A stretch of 10,875 nt of DNA from Klebsiella pneumoniae (GCA_945873015.1 CAMCBY010000096.1:1-10875), one strand, 5' to 3'; positions 1 through 6,442 are shown, counted from the stretch's first letter. The notes: a model not told the origin generated them from the sequence alone. Translations and numbers: made by a program.

Positions 1-478
1 CCTCGATGCCCATGTCTTCGATGATGCGGCGGATATACATGCCGCGCTGGGTGAACAGGCGAATGTTCTGCAACTGGACGTTACGCGCCGCGCTCGCCAG
101 CGCCTGTTGTAAAGCGGGGCCGTCACCGCGTTCCAGCATCGCGGCGAGACCGCCATCACCACCGCCGCCGCTGCCGCCCTGGCCGGCTTCGAGGCCGGAC
201 GCAGGATTGTTTTCGCCATGGCCCTCACCATCTTCACCACGACTGTCGCCATCGCTGCTGAGCACTTCGAAGGTGAAGAAACGCTCGAAACAGTCGTTGA
301 AGCGCGCTTTGTCGTCGGGGGTTTTGGCCAACACCTGGCCGAGCGCTTCTTTGATGAGATTGCGGCGTTCGAAGCCGACCAGCTCCAACGCCGCGGCGGC
401 GTCGATGCTTTCGGCGGTTGAGACCCGCACATCACAGGCGCGCAGCGCCTTGATGAAATTGGACAGAACCTGGGTCAC
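1..478 (-). CDS. CoxE-like VWA-domain protein, N-terminal part (cut by window edge)
   Basis: Partial gene: 159 codons are visible, and the C-terminal part, where the VWA (von Willebrand A) metal-binding domain should lie, is outside the window. I start it at GTG 478-476, whose last two bases plus the next base form part of the upstream ATPase TGA stop (GTGA overlap, 4 nt), a typical sign of translational coupling. The visible protein has a helical N-terminal region (residues 1-75, including a GFERRNLIKEAL stretch and a FNDCFERFF motif), an acidic and glycine-rich linker (about 76-110), and a second conserved-looking helical block (about 111-159, ending RGMYIRRIIEDMG). This layout, directly behind a MoxR/CoxD ATPase, matches CoxE-like VWA proteins, which work with their ATPase partner in maturing or remodelling metalloenzymes. 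The MIDAS residues that would prove a VWA fold cannot be seen here, so the family call rests on context and N-terminal resemblance. Confidence 0.78.
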   Translation of the reverse strand, partial: MTQVLSNFIKALRACDVRVSTAESIDAAAALELVGFERRNLIKEALGQVLAKTPDDKARFNDCFERFFTFEVLSSDGDSRGEDGEGHGENNPASGLEAGQGGSGGGGDGGLAAMLERGDGPALQQALASAARNVQLQNIRLFTQRGMYIRRIIEDMGIE

Positions 479-1422
479 GCGTTTTTCGCCGCCTGACGGG
501 CCAGCGCCGGCACCTCGGCATCGACGTGTTCGATGTCGTCCTGGAATTTCAGCAAGACGTTCAAGGTCTGGCGCACCAGCGCCGGATCGAGTTCAGCCGC
601 ATGCAATAACAGCAGAGTGCGCGCCCAGTCGATGGTCTCGCTGACGGCCGGGACTTTTTTCAGATCCAGACCACGCAGGCTCTGCACGAAGGCGACCAGC
701 TGCCCGCGCAGTCCCGCTTCCAGGGCCGGCACACGCGATTCGATAATGCGCTGTTCGAGTTTGGCGTCGGGGAAGGGGATGTACAGGTGTAGACAGCGGC
801 GTTTGAGGGCGTCGCCGATTTCGCGGGTGTTGTTCGAAGTCAGAAATACAATCGGCGGATGGATGGCCTTGACAGTGCCGATTTCGGGGATCGAGATCTG
901 GTAGTCCTGCAGCAGTTCCAGCAGGAACGCTTCGAATTCCTGATCGGACTTGTCGATTTCGTCGATCAGAAGCACGGCGCCCTGCGGCGCCCACAGTGCT
1001 TTCAGCAGTGGCCGCGGCTCGAGGAATTCTTCGTTGAAGAAGGTGTCGTCGAATTCATGCAGGCGTGTGATGGATTCTTTCAGACCCTGCGCGCCCTGCA
1101 TGAGGTCGCCGAGTTTTTCTTTCAGCACCTGGGTGTAGAGCAACTGCTTGCCGTACTTCCATTCATACAGCGCTTTCGATTCGTCGAGACCCTCATAGCA
1201 CTGCAGACGGATGAGCGGTTTATCGAGCAGCTTGGCGGTGGCGGTCGCCAATTCGGTTTTGCCGACGCCGGGCGGGCCTTCGACCAGTATCGGTTTCGCC
1301 AGCGCTTGCGCGATGTAAACACAAGTGGCGATGGCGTCGCTGGCGATATAACCCGACCCTAGGAAGCCGCGTTGAATATCGGCGATCGCCGAAGTGGCGG
1401 CATGTTGGTTGGCGGTCGTCAC
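475..1422 (-). CDS. MoxR-family AAA+ ATPase, CoxD type
   Basis: A 315-residue AAA+ ATPase. Visible motifs are Walker A GPPGVGKT (49-56), Walker B VLLIDEID (150-157), a sensor-1 type TSNNTRE (195-201) and a probable arginine-finger region LKRRC (206-210). The segment LIRLQCYEGLDESKALYEW (70-88) is the signature I associate with the CoxD branch of MoxR proteins, where CoxD helps assemble the Mo/Cu site of carbon monoxide dehydrogenase with a CoxE VWA partner. The start codon is GTG at 1422: the reading frame is closed by a TAG just upstream, no ATG lies between, and an AGGA motif sits about 10 nt before it. The gene lies 26 nt after the MOSC gene and overlaps the CoxE-like gene by 4 nt, so the three are probably one transcript. 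The substrate is unknown: no CO dehydrogenase genes are in the window, and MoxR proteins serve many targets. Confidence 0.93.
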   Translation of the reverse strand: MTTANQHAATSAIADIQRGFLGSGYIASDAIATCVYIAQALAKPILVEGPPGVGKTELATATAKLLDKPLIRLQCYEGLDESKALYEWKYGKQLLYTQVLKEKLGDLMQGAQGLKESITRLHEFDDTFFNEEFLEPRPLLKALWAPQGAVLLIDEIDKSDQEFEAFLLELLQDYQISIPEIGTVKAIHPPIVFLTSNNTREIGDALKRRCLHLYIPFPDAKLEQRIIESRVPALEAGLRGQLVAFVQSLRGLDLKKVPAVSETIDWARTLLLLHAAELDPALVRQTLNVLLKFQDDIEHVDAEVPALARQAAKNA

Positions 1423-1448
1423 GTAGATTGCATCCTGTTTCTAATTAT

Positions 1449-2123
1449 TCATTGATGGCGGGCCAGCCAGTTGAGGCGCCCGCGTAATTTCTTCAACCAG
1501 TCGGCGCCCAGCAGTTCCATGCCGGCGAGGCGCTCGAGTAGCGCGAGCGGCGGTCGGGTCTCGCGCAGCGTCGCGTGAAAAGCGGCGAGGCTTATGGCCT
1601 CAGCGTCGCGTTCGAGCAGGCTCAAACTGGCACCGGCGCGCACCGTGCCCGTGCTCAAAACCCGGTAATACCAGCCACAGCAACCGCTGAGCTGAATGTG
1701 TCTTGCCACGCCATCGACACCGTAGCGGCGGTCAATCTTGCCGCAAGGGCTGCGCGGTTGGGTGACCTGAATGCGCGCCGCGCCGAAGGCGTAAACATCC
1801 CCTAGACAAACGCTCGCCTCGGTCATGCCGAGACTCGAGATATTCTCGCCGATGGAGCCCGGTGCCAGCAGCTCCCCAATCGCGGGGAAGGCCTGCGCGA
1901 GCGCCAGATAATGCTCGCTCGGAAACTGATGCAAGGCCTTGTCCAGGCCACCGTGCAGACGCTTGTCGGCCTGCGCATCCGCGGCGAGGCCCAGCGTGCC
2001 GAGTTCCATTTCGCCCGCTACTGCGCGTTTGACTATCGCACTCGGCCGCCCACCGGCAAGCGGTGCGACCGCACCGGCATACAGGCCAAGCACGGCGGTG
2101 GGCAGTTCGGCAACAGCAGGCAT
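1449..2123 (-). CDS. MOSC-domain protein, YiiM type
   Basis: A 224-residue protein closely resembling Escherichia coli YiiM, which carries a molybdenum-cofactor-binding MOSC domain and takes part in reducing N-hydroxylated bases such as 6-hydroxylaminopurine. Recognisable blocks are ADKRLHGGLDKALHQFPSEHY (52-72), GSIGENISSLGMTE (89-102), and QVTQPRSPCGKIDRRYG (119-135), whose Cys127 is the conserved cysteine expected to ligate Mo. The last 55 or so residues fit the 3-alpha domain found after MOSC in YiiM proteins. I chose ATG 2123 over a longer in-frame TTG at 2165 because homology begins just after residue 1, and because the TTG would lie inside a plausible promoter for this gene. The Shine-Dalgarno sequence is poor. 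It is probably first in an operon with the MoxR and CoxE-like genes. Confidence 0.9.
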   Translation of the reverse strand: MPAVAELPTAVLGLYAGAVAPLAGGRPSAIVKRAVAGEMELGTLGLAADAQADKRLHGGLDKALHQFPSEHYLALAQAFPAIGELLAPGSIGENISSLGMTEASVCLGDVYAFGAARIQVTQPRSPCGKIDRRYGVDGVARHIQLSGCCGWYYRVLSTGTVRAGASLSLLERDAEAISLAAFHATLRETRPPLALLERLAGMELLGADWLKKLRGRLNWLARHQ

Positions 2124-2147
2124 ACGACAGCATACCCGCAAGCGCCC

Positions 2148-2176
2148 AATCTGCGAAAATGCCAAGCTTGTATCAA
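2148..2176 (-). promoter_or_regulatory. Possible sigma70 promoter of the MOSC-MoxR-CoxE operon
   Basis: On the minus strand, TTGATA (2176-2171) lies 17 nt before CAGATT (2153-2148). The -35 matches consensus at 5 of 6 positions and the -10 at only 3 of 6. Transcription would begin near 2141, about 18 nt before ATG 2123, and the TTG at 2165 would fall inside the promoter, which supports the shorter protein. This is the only candidate I found in the 68-bp gap to the divergent HAD gene. Confidence 0.35.
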
Positions 2177-2191
2177 GGCATCGAGGTCAGC

Positions 2192-2839
2192 ATGGGTTTC
2201 AAGGCAGTGTTATGGGATTTCGGCGGGGTCATCACCAGCTCGCCATTCGACAGCTTCAACCGCTACGAGGCCGCGCGCGGCCTGCCGCGCAATTTTATCC
2301 GCGGCGTCAATGCCATCAACCACCAGGACAACGCCTGGGCCCAATTCGAATCGAGTCGCTGCACGGTCGAACAATTTGATGGGCTGTTCGCCGCCGAGAC
2401 CGCCGCCGCCGGCCATGAAATTCGTGGGCGCGATGTCATCGGTCTGCTCGGCGGCGATGTGCGGCCGCGCATGGTCAAGGTGCTGACGCGCTGCAAGCAG
2501 GATTATCGCGTCGCCTGTCTGACCAATAATGCCAATGCCGGTCAGGGCACGGGCATGTCGAGCACCGATCAACAGGCCGAGGATGTAAAAGCGGTCATGC
2601 GCCTGTTTGATGTGATTATCGAATCGAGCAAGGAGGGCATACGCAAGCCCGATCCGCGTATCTATCAGCTCGCCTGCGAGCGGGTCGGCGTGGCGCCTGA
2701 CACGGTGGTTTATCTCGACGATCTCGGCATCAACTTGAAACCGGCGCGGGACATGGGCATGACGACCATCAAGGTGGTGTCGGAGCAGCAGGCCATCGAT
2801 GACTTGAGCGGCATACTCGGTATCGATTTTCAGGTGTAA
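2192..2839 (+). CDS. HAD-superfamily (subfamily IA) hydrolase
   Basis: A 215-residue haloacid-dehalogenase-type hydrolase, most like the group that includes the ACAD10 and soluble epoxide hydrolase N-terminal phosphatase domains and YihX. Motif I is WDFGGV with nucleophile Asp9; motif II is LTNN with Thr111; motif III is RKPDP with Lys152; motif IV is YLDDLG with Asp176-Asp177. A helical cap domain fits between about residues 15 and 85. The usual second aspartate of motif I (DxD) is glycine (Gly11), as in several FDxGGV-type relatives, so phosphatase activity is likely but not certain. I start at ATG 2192 because the HAD fold begins within a few residues and GAGG lies 5 nt upstream (2183-2186); the longer open frame before it overlaps the divergent gene. 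The substrate is unknown. It is transcribed alone, divergent from the MOSC gene and convergent with the small zinc-finger gene. Confidence 0.9.
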   Translation: MGFKAVLWDFGGVITSSPFDSFNRYEAARGLPRNFIRGVNAINHQDNAWAQFESSRCTVEQFDGLFAAETAAAGHEIRGRDVIGLLGGDVRPRMVKVLTRCKQDYRVACLTNNANAGQGTGMSSTDQQAEDVKAVMRLFDVIIESSKEGIRKPDPRIYQLACERVGVAPDTVVYLDDLGINLKPARDMGMTTIKVVSEQQAIDDLSGILGIDFQV

Positions 2840-2876
2840 GGGTGCGGCGCTTGCCGCGCGCCGACCACCGCCGCTC

Positions 2877-3092
2877 TCAGTCGTTGGTGCCGCCCGCCAA
2901 TTGTTGGCGGGCGGTGCTCACGCAGGTGTCGCAGATATTGACCTTGGGCGCGGCAACCAGGCGCCGATATTCACCCTTGCCGCGACCGCAGAAGGAACAG
3001 AACGGCGGCTCACCTTTGATGATTGCCGCCGGCGCGCCGGAATTCAGACGTTGTGTGCCTGCGGGGCGGTCCGAGTCCTGCTCATCACTCAT
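2877..3092 (-). CDS. Small stand-alone ClpX-type C4 zinc-binding domain protein
   Basis: A 71-residue protein consisting of a short polar tail (1-30) and one zinc-binding domain like the N-terminal domain of ClpX: CSFCGR (Cys32, Cys35) and ICDTC (Cys54, Cys57), with the 18-residue spacing and the LVAAPKVNICDTCV pattern seen in ClpX. The AAA+ ATPase part of ClpX is absent, and no broken remainder lies next to it, so this looks like an independent small protein and not a fragment. In ClpX this domain dimerises and binds adaptors and some substrates; what a free copy does is not known to me. ATG 3092 has GGAG 9 nt upstream. It follows the membrane TPR gene by 36 nt on the same strand and is probably cotranscribed with it. 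Confidence 0.85.
   Translation of the reverse strand: MSDEQDSDRPAGTQRLNSGAPAAIIKGEPPFCSFCGRGKGEYRRLVAAPKVNICDTCVSTARQQLAGGTND
2890..2914. repeat. Perfect 11-bp inverted repeat (strong hairpin) at the end of the zinc-finger gene
   Basis: CCGCCCGCCAA (2890-2900) and TTGGCGGGCGG (2904-2914) are exact reverse complements around a 3-nt loop. The hairpin lies inside the last codons of the minus-strand zinc-finger gene and about 50 nt past the stop of the convergent HAD gene. There is no T tract on either side, so it is not a canonical terminator, though its position suits stopping or stabilising the HAD transcript. Confidence 0.6.
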
Positions 3093-3128
3093 CGATTCGT
3101 TCTCCGTCCGCGTGCCGTGTCGCTGCCT

Positions 3129-3866
3129 TCATGTTTCCGTTTCGCGTCGCGCCTGCTCCACCCACTCGTGATAGAGGCTGTTGTAGTGTTTGCCGGCGCT
3201 CTTGCTGCGCAGGACCACCGCTTGCAACAGGGCGCGCGCTTCATCACCGCGGTCGTGCGCTTTCAACAGGGTTGCCAGCCGACAACTGGGTTCCGGGCCG
3301 GGATAGTAGCCGACCAGCGCCTGATATTCGGCGATGGCCTCGTCGACCCGACCCTGACCATCGAGCGCGCGGGCATAGAGCAGATGACCTTGTGGCGAAG
3401 TCTGGCCGGGATGGCTGCGTTTCAACGTGTCGAGACACCCTACCGCCTCGCCAAACTCCGCCAGTCCGAAATGGGCGCTGGCCAGACCGAAAAGCAGATC
3501 GGGGTCGTCACTGTGCACGCCACTCAGGCTGCGCCCGTAGAGTTCCTTGGCTTCGCCAAAGTTGCCGCGCGCAAGATGTTGCTCCGCCAGGGTCATGGCG
3601 TTGTGCGCGGTGCGCGCCAGTTCGTATTGCGTTTGTGCTTCGCGTAATGCTTTGTCCGGATCGACCGCTTTGGCGAGACTGCGCTGCGCGGTCCTGGCGG
3701 TGCGGGTATTGGTCAGTTCCGGCAGCAACTCGATGATGCAATACGCGAGGCTACCGATGAGCGGGAAGATCAGCACGATGAAGACCCAGGTGGTATTGCG
3801 CCCGGTCTTCATGATGTGCACCACCAGCGCCAGCTGAATGATGATGGAGATAACGACTATCGGCAC
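3129..3866 (-). CDS. Membrane-anchored TPR-repeat protein with PLDc_N-like N-terminus
   Basis: A 245-residue protein. Residues 2-17 and about 27-46 are two hydrophobic membrane segments separated by MKTGRNTTW. This arrangement (VVHIMKTGRNTTWVFIVLIF, then PLIGSLAY) resembles the PLDc_N domain at the start of cardiolipin synthases, but no phospholipase D HKD motif follows. Instead a helical linker (about 50-85) leads to three or four TPR-like helix pairs (about 88-222), e.g. AEQHLARGNFGEAKELYGRSL and LYARALDGQGRVDEAIAEYQALVGYYP. It is therefore probably an inner-membrane scaffold with a cytoplasmic TPR domain; the partner is unknown. The start is GTG 3866, with GAGG 8 nt upstream (3878-3875) and no better ATG that keeps the first membrane segment. 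It is followed by the ClpX-type zinc-domain gene after 36 nt. Confidence 0.85.
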   Translation of the reverse strand: MPIVVISIIIQLALVVHIMKTGRNTTWVFIVLIFPLIGSLAYCIIELLPELTNTRTARTAQRSLAKAVDPDKALREAQTQYELARTAHNAMTLAEQHLARGNFGEAKELYGRSLSGVHSDDPDLLFGLASAHFGLAEFGEAVGCLDTLKRSHPGQTSPQGHLLYARALDGQGRVDEAIAEYQALVGYYPGPEPSCRLATLLKAHDRGDEARALLQAVVLRSKSAGKHYNSLYHEWVEQARRETET

Positions 3867-3933
3867 GCGCGGGACCTCGAATGCGGTTTTTGAACAGCCG
3901 CGTCACCGCCGGTGAGGACGCGCGCGATGCTTG

Positions 3934-3962
3934 AGTATACGGGCCACTGCCACCAATAAGCG
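3934..3962 (-). promoter_or_regulatory. Possible promoter of the TPR / zinc-domain gene pair
   Basis: On the minus strand, TATACT (3939-3934) is one base off the sigma70 -10 consensus. The hexamer 17 nt upstream, CGCTTA (3962-3957), is a poor -35. Transcription would start near 3927, giving a leader of about 60 nt before GTG 3866. It sits in the 167-bp gap after the DUF4240 gene, which holds no other convincing gene. Confidence 0.35.
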
Positions 3963-4033
3963 GCTCGCTAACGTGGCACAGAGCGGTGGCATGTTCGGCA
4001 GGCGCGGCCGGGCGGGCCCTGCAGGAATGGCCG

Positions 4034-5047
4034 TCAAGACGTTTTCGGGTGCGTGTCGTCTAGTACATAGTGGGCGAACAGGACCGGATACCGTGCGGAC
4101 AACTCCGCCTCGCGCCACGCCGTGCCGGCTCTCGGGGTGGGCGGCGTGACGCTGCGCGGCAGCGCACTGCCGGTAGCCGAGCGATAGGCTTGCGCCGCCA
4201 GCGACAGCAACTCTTCACACTGCAGATCCCAGCAATCGGGCGCGCATTTCAGCAGGGCCTCGGGGCCGCGCAGCGCGGCTTTGTAGACCTTCGGCCCCAT
4301 CGCTACCAGCCATGCGCAAAAATAATCGAAACTGTCATCGGAACAGCCGCCGCGCGCGAGATTGGCGTAGGCCACGAGGTCCCAGTGTTTGAGGGCTGCG
4401 AGTTTGGTGTTGAGCAAGGCGTCGAAGCGCGCAATGTCTTCCGCCACCAGCGTTGCGAAACGCGCATCGAGCTCGGCCGCGAACTCCCCCGCGCTGCCGG
4501 CTGTCGCGCGTGCCTGGGTCAGCAACGCCCAGAATTTTCTGTCGTCCATGCCGGCCAGTTTGCGCGTCGCCGCCAGCGGCCGCTGGCGCGCCTGAAAGCG
4601 CAACATCTCCTGTTTGAGATCGGCTTGCTCCTGCTCGAGCTGTAACGACCACAGGTTGTGGTAGTACTCGGCGTAGACCTCCATGCAGCTCGCGTAATAG
4701 CGCGCCGCGTCGCGCATGTGGCCGAGCTGTCCCTGTTCGGCCTGTGGCCAGCTGCGCCAGAACGCGCGCGCGCGGCTGCTGATAAGACCGCGGAACAGGC
4801 TGTGGACTCGCTCCACTTCGCCGGCATCACGCAGCGCTTTGGCCAGCGTGATGCAGTCGATATGGCCGCCTTCGAGTTCGTAGTTTTCCTTCAAGTGCGC
4901 GACCAGGTCGTCAAAGCGCCGCTCAGCCAGCCACGCCTCGTACAACTCTGCATAAAGACGTTCGTTTTCTTCATGACTGGGGGAGCGCCCGAGCGTGCGT
5001 TCCAGTGCCGCCCAGCGCTTGTCGAGCACGGTGTCGAACTTAGACAC
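4034..5047 (-). CDS. DUF4240-domain protein with long uncharacterised N-terminal region
   Basis: A 337-residue soluble protein. Residues about 166-270 match the DUF4240 pattern: it starts MDDRKFWALLTQAR (167-180), then helices, then HWDLVAYANLARGGCSDDSFDYFCAWLVAMG (221-251), and VYKAALRGPEAL (254-265). DUF4240 has no established function to my knowledge; many copies stand alone at about this size. The first 160 residues are rich in aromatic and charged helices (NERLYAELYEAWLAERRFDDL, SLFRGLISSRARAFWRSW) and may be TPR-like, but I do not recognise them. No signal peptide or membrane segment is seen. I chose GTG 5047 because upstream in-frame sequence (proline- and arginine-rich) looks non-coding. 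The start is uncertain: its only ribosome-binding candidate is a weak GAGAG 7 nt before. It appears to be transcribed alone, divergent from the LLM oxidoreductase gene. Confidence 0.75.
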   Translation of the reverse strand: MSKFDTVLDKRWAALERTLGRSPSHEENERLYAELYEAWLAERRFDDLVAHLKENYELEGGHIDCITLAKALRDAGEVERVHSLFRGLISSRARAFWRSWPQAEQGQLGHMRDAARYYASCMEVYAEYYHNLWSLQLEQEQADLKQEMLRFQARQRPLAATRKLAGMDDRKFWALLTQARATAGSAGEFAAELDARFATLVAEDIARFDALLNTKLAALKHWDLVAYANLARGGCSDDSFDYFCAWLVAMGPKVYKAALRGPEALLKCAPDCWDLQCEELLSLAAQAYRSATGSALPRSVTPPTPRAGTAWREAELSARYPVLFAHYVLDDTHPKTS

Positions 5048-5383
5048 CGTGGGGCTCTCGCAAGTGGAGGGAGAGGGCGCGAAGAGTGGCTGTAAGAAAG
5101 CTGTCCATGCCGGGTTTGCCCGAGGCTTGAAGGTGTGCGGTCGTGCGTATGGGGGCCGCCAGGGTAGCGTCATCTTGCTGTGGCAGGGCGCCGGAAGCAA
5201 CGGCTGGGCAGCGCCTGTAGCGTTTCGCCTGCAAGCACTCGCAGTAGCCTCGGCACGAGGCACATTCCGACAAACCCCCGCGGTGCGATACGATGCCGGC
5301 CTGGTCTGGACGCCGTGCTCATATGGCGCCGCCGCCTACCGGGCGCGTCACGCGCCCCTGCTCGAACCCGTGGAGAGTGATGA
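5048..5383. other. Non-coding region between divergent genes
   Basis: This 336-bp stretch separates the minus-strand DUF4240 gene from the plus-strand LLM oxidoreductase gene. It holds no convincing gene and no strong promoter; a weak TTCCGA-18-TACGAT pair on the plus strand near 5266-5295 is the best I can find. It contains two short perfect hairpins: GCCTCG/CGAGGC (5247-5252 and 5256-5261) and GGGCGCG/CGCGCCC (5341-5347 and 5351-5357). If the DUF4240 protein starts further upstream than GTG 5047, part of this region would be coding. Confidence 0.5.
5341..5357. repeat. 7-bp perfect hairpin upstream of the LLM oxidoreductase gene
   Basis: GGGCGCG and CGCGCCC flank a TCA loop, ending 26 nt before ATG 5384 and just ahead of its ribosome-binding site. 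It could be a leader hairpin or an operator; nothing in the sequence decides which, and there is no T tract. Confidence 0.45.
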
Positions 5384-6400
5384 ATGAAAATAGATACCTT
5401 CATGGCGCCCGGTGCGCCCGCCAAGATTGCGGCGCTGGCCAAGGAATACGAAACCCTCGGCTTTGATTGCATCTGGACCTTCGAGGCCATGAGCGATGCT
5501 TTCCTGCCCTTGGCGCATGCCGCCGCCGCCGCCCCGAAAATCGAGATCGGCACCAACATCGCCGTGGCCTTTGCCCGTTCGCCGTTTTCGATGGCCCAGA
5601 TTGCCTGGGATCTGCAGCGCGACTCCGGTGGCCGTTTCCATCTTGGTCTTGGCACGCAGGTGCGAGCCCATGTCGAAAAACGTTTCTCGATGCCTTTTGA
5701 CCATCCGGCGGCGCGGGTCACGGATTACATCCGCTGCGTGCGTGCCATCTGGGACACCTATCAGACCGGTGCACGTCCGAACTACGAAGGACCGTTCTAT
5801 CGCTTCAAACTGATCAACGCATTCTTTTCGCCGGGGCCGATAGAGCATCCGAACATCCCCATCTATCTTGCCGGCGTGAATACCGGCATGTGCCGCGCGG
5901 CGGGCGAAGTGGCGGATGGTTTCCATGTGCATCCGGTGCACACCGTCGAGTATCTGCGTGAAGTGGTGTGTCCGACCATCGCGGAAGGCGCCAAAGCCGC
6001 CGGCCGCGCTTCGGCCAAAATCGACTTGTACGCGCCGGTTTTCATGATCACGGGTGAGACCCAGGCCGAAACCGATGCGATGGAACAACTGGTGCGTCGC
6101 CAGATTTCGTTCTACGGCGCCACGCCGACCTATGCGAGTGTGTTTGAACACCACGGCTATAACGATCTGGGCCGGCAATTGAACGGCCTGTTGCGCGAAG
6201 GCAAACTCGACGAGATGGCGGCCGCCATCCCCGCCGCGCTGCTGGAGAAAATCTGCGTCATCGATGCGCCGGGCAACATCGGCAAACGCATTCGTGAGCG
6301 TTATGACGGCCTGCTCGATCGTGTGGCGCTGTACCGCTCGATGGGCGGCGACGGTGAATTCAACCGCTGGCGCGAGTTGATCGACGCCATCCACGCCTGA
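5384..6400 (+). CDS. LLM-class (luciferase-like) F420-type oxidoreductase, TIGR03617-like
   Basis: A 338-residue TIM-barrel flavin- or F420-dependent oxidoreductase of the luciferase-like monooxygenase superfamily. Visible landmarks are the N-terminal strand MKIDTFMAPG, GFDCIWTFEAMSDAFLPLA (26-44), IEIGTNIAVAFARSPFSMAQIAWDLQRDSGGRFHLGLGTQ (about 53-92), and PIYLAGVNTGMCRAAGEVADGFHVHP (about 159-184), which form the cofactor-binding barrel. Overall the sequence resembles the TIGR03617 group, described mainly from actinobacteria and annotated as F420-dependent. Whether this copy uses F420 or FMN cannot be told from the sequence, and no F420-synthesis gene is visible nearby. The substrate is unknown. 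The start at ATG 5384 has GGAG 8 nt upstream (5372-5375), and length fits the family. It is separated from hemN by 205 bp and appears to be a single-gene unit. Confidence 0.9.
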   Translation: MKIDTFMAPGAPAKIAALAKEYETLGFDCIWTFEAMSDAFLPLAHAAAAAPKIEIGTNIAVAFARSPFSMAQIAWDLQRDSGGRFHLGLGTQVRAHVEKRFSMPFDHPAARVTDYIRCVRAIWDTYQTGARPNYEGPFYRFKLINAFFSPGPIEHPNIPIYLAGVNTGMCRAAGEVADGFHVHPVHTVEYLREVVCPTIAEGAKAAGRASAKIDLYAPVFMITGETQAETDAMEQLVRRQISFYGATPTYASVFEHHGYNDLGRQLNGLLREGKLDEMAAAIPAALLEKICVIDAPGNIGKRIRERYDGLLDRVALYRSMGGDGEFNRWRELIDAIHA

Positions 6401-6402
6401 GA

Positions 6403-6428
6403 GCCCGCTAGCTAGCACCCCAGCGGGC
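6403..6428. repeat. Hairpin just after the LLM oxidoreductase gene
   Basis: GCCCGCT (6403-6409) and AGCGGGC (6422-6428) are perfect complements around a 12-nt loop, starting 3 nt after the stop codon. It may mark the 3' end of the transcript, but no T tract follows, so it is not a standard intrinsic terminator. Confidence 0.4.
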
Positions 6429-6442
6429 GCGCACCGTCCGCT

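Noticed and set aside
6..644. A 212-codon plus-strand open frame at the left end
   Set aside because: It is antisense to the CoxE-like and MoxR genes and its proline/serine/arginine-rich protein resembles nothing known.
2124..2165. TTG at 2165 as the start of the MOSC protein
   Set aside because: It adds 14 residues with no counterpart in YiiM and would lie within the likely promoter; ATG 2123 fits better.
2063..2191. Longer N-terminus for the HAD hydrolase
   Set aside because: The extra 43 residues overlap the start of the divergent MOSC gene, and a good GAGG site directly precedes ATG 2192, where the HAD fold begins.
2844..2857. Small hairpin GCGGC-GCTT-GCCGC after the HAD gene as an intrinsic terminator
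   Set aside because: Only a 5-bp stem and no T tract follows.
2901..3736. Long plus-strand open frames opposite the zinc-domain and TPR genes
   Set aside because: The minus-strand proteins carry a clear C4 zinc motif, membrane segments and TPR helices with good ribosome-binding sites; the plus-strand frames have none of these.
5348..6418. A 356-codon open frame on the minus strand opposite the LLM oxidoreductase gene
   Set aside because: Antisense shadow of a well-supported gene; no recognisable domain and no ribosome-binding site.
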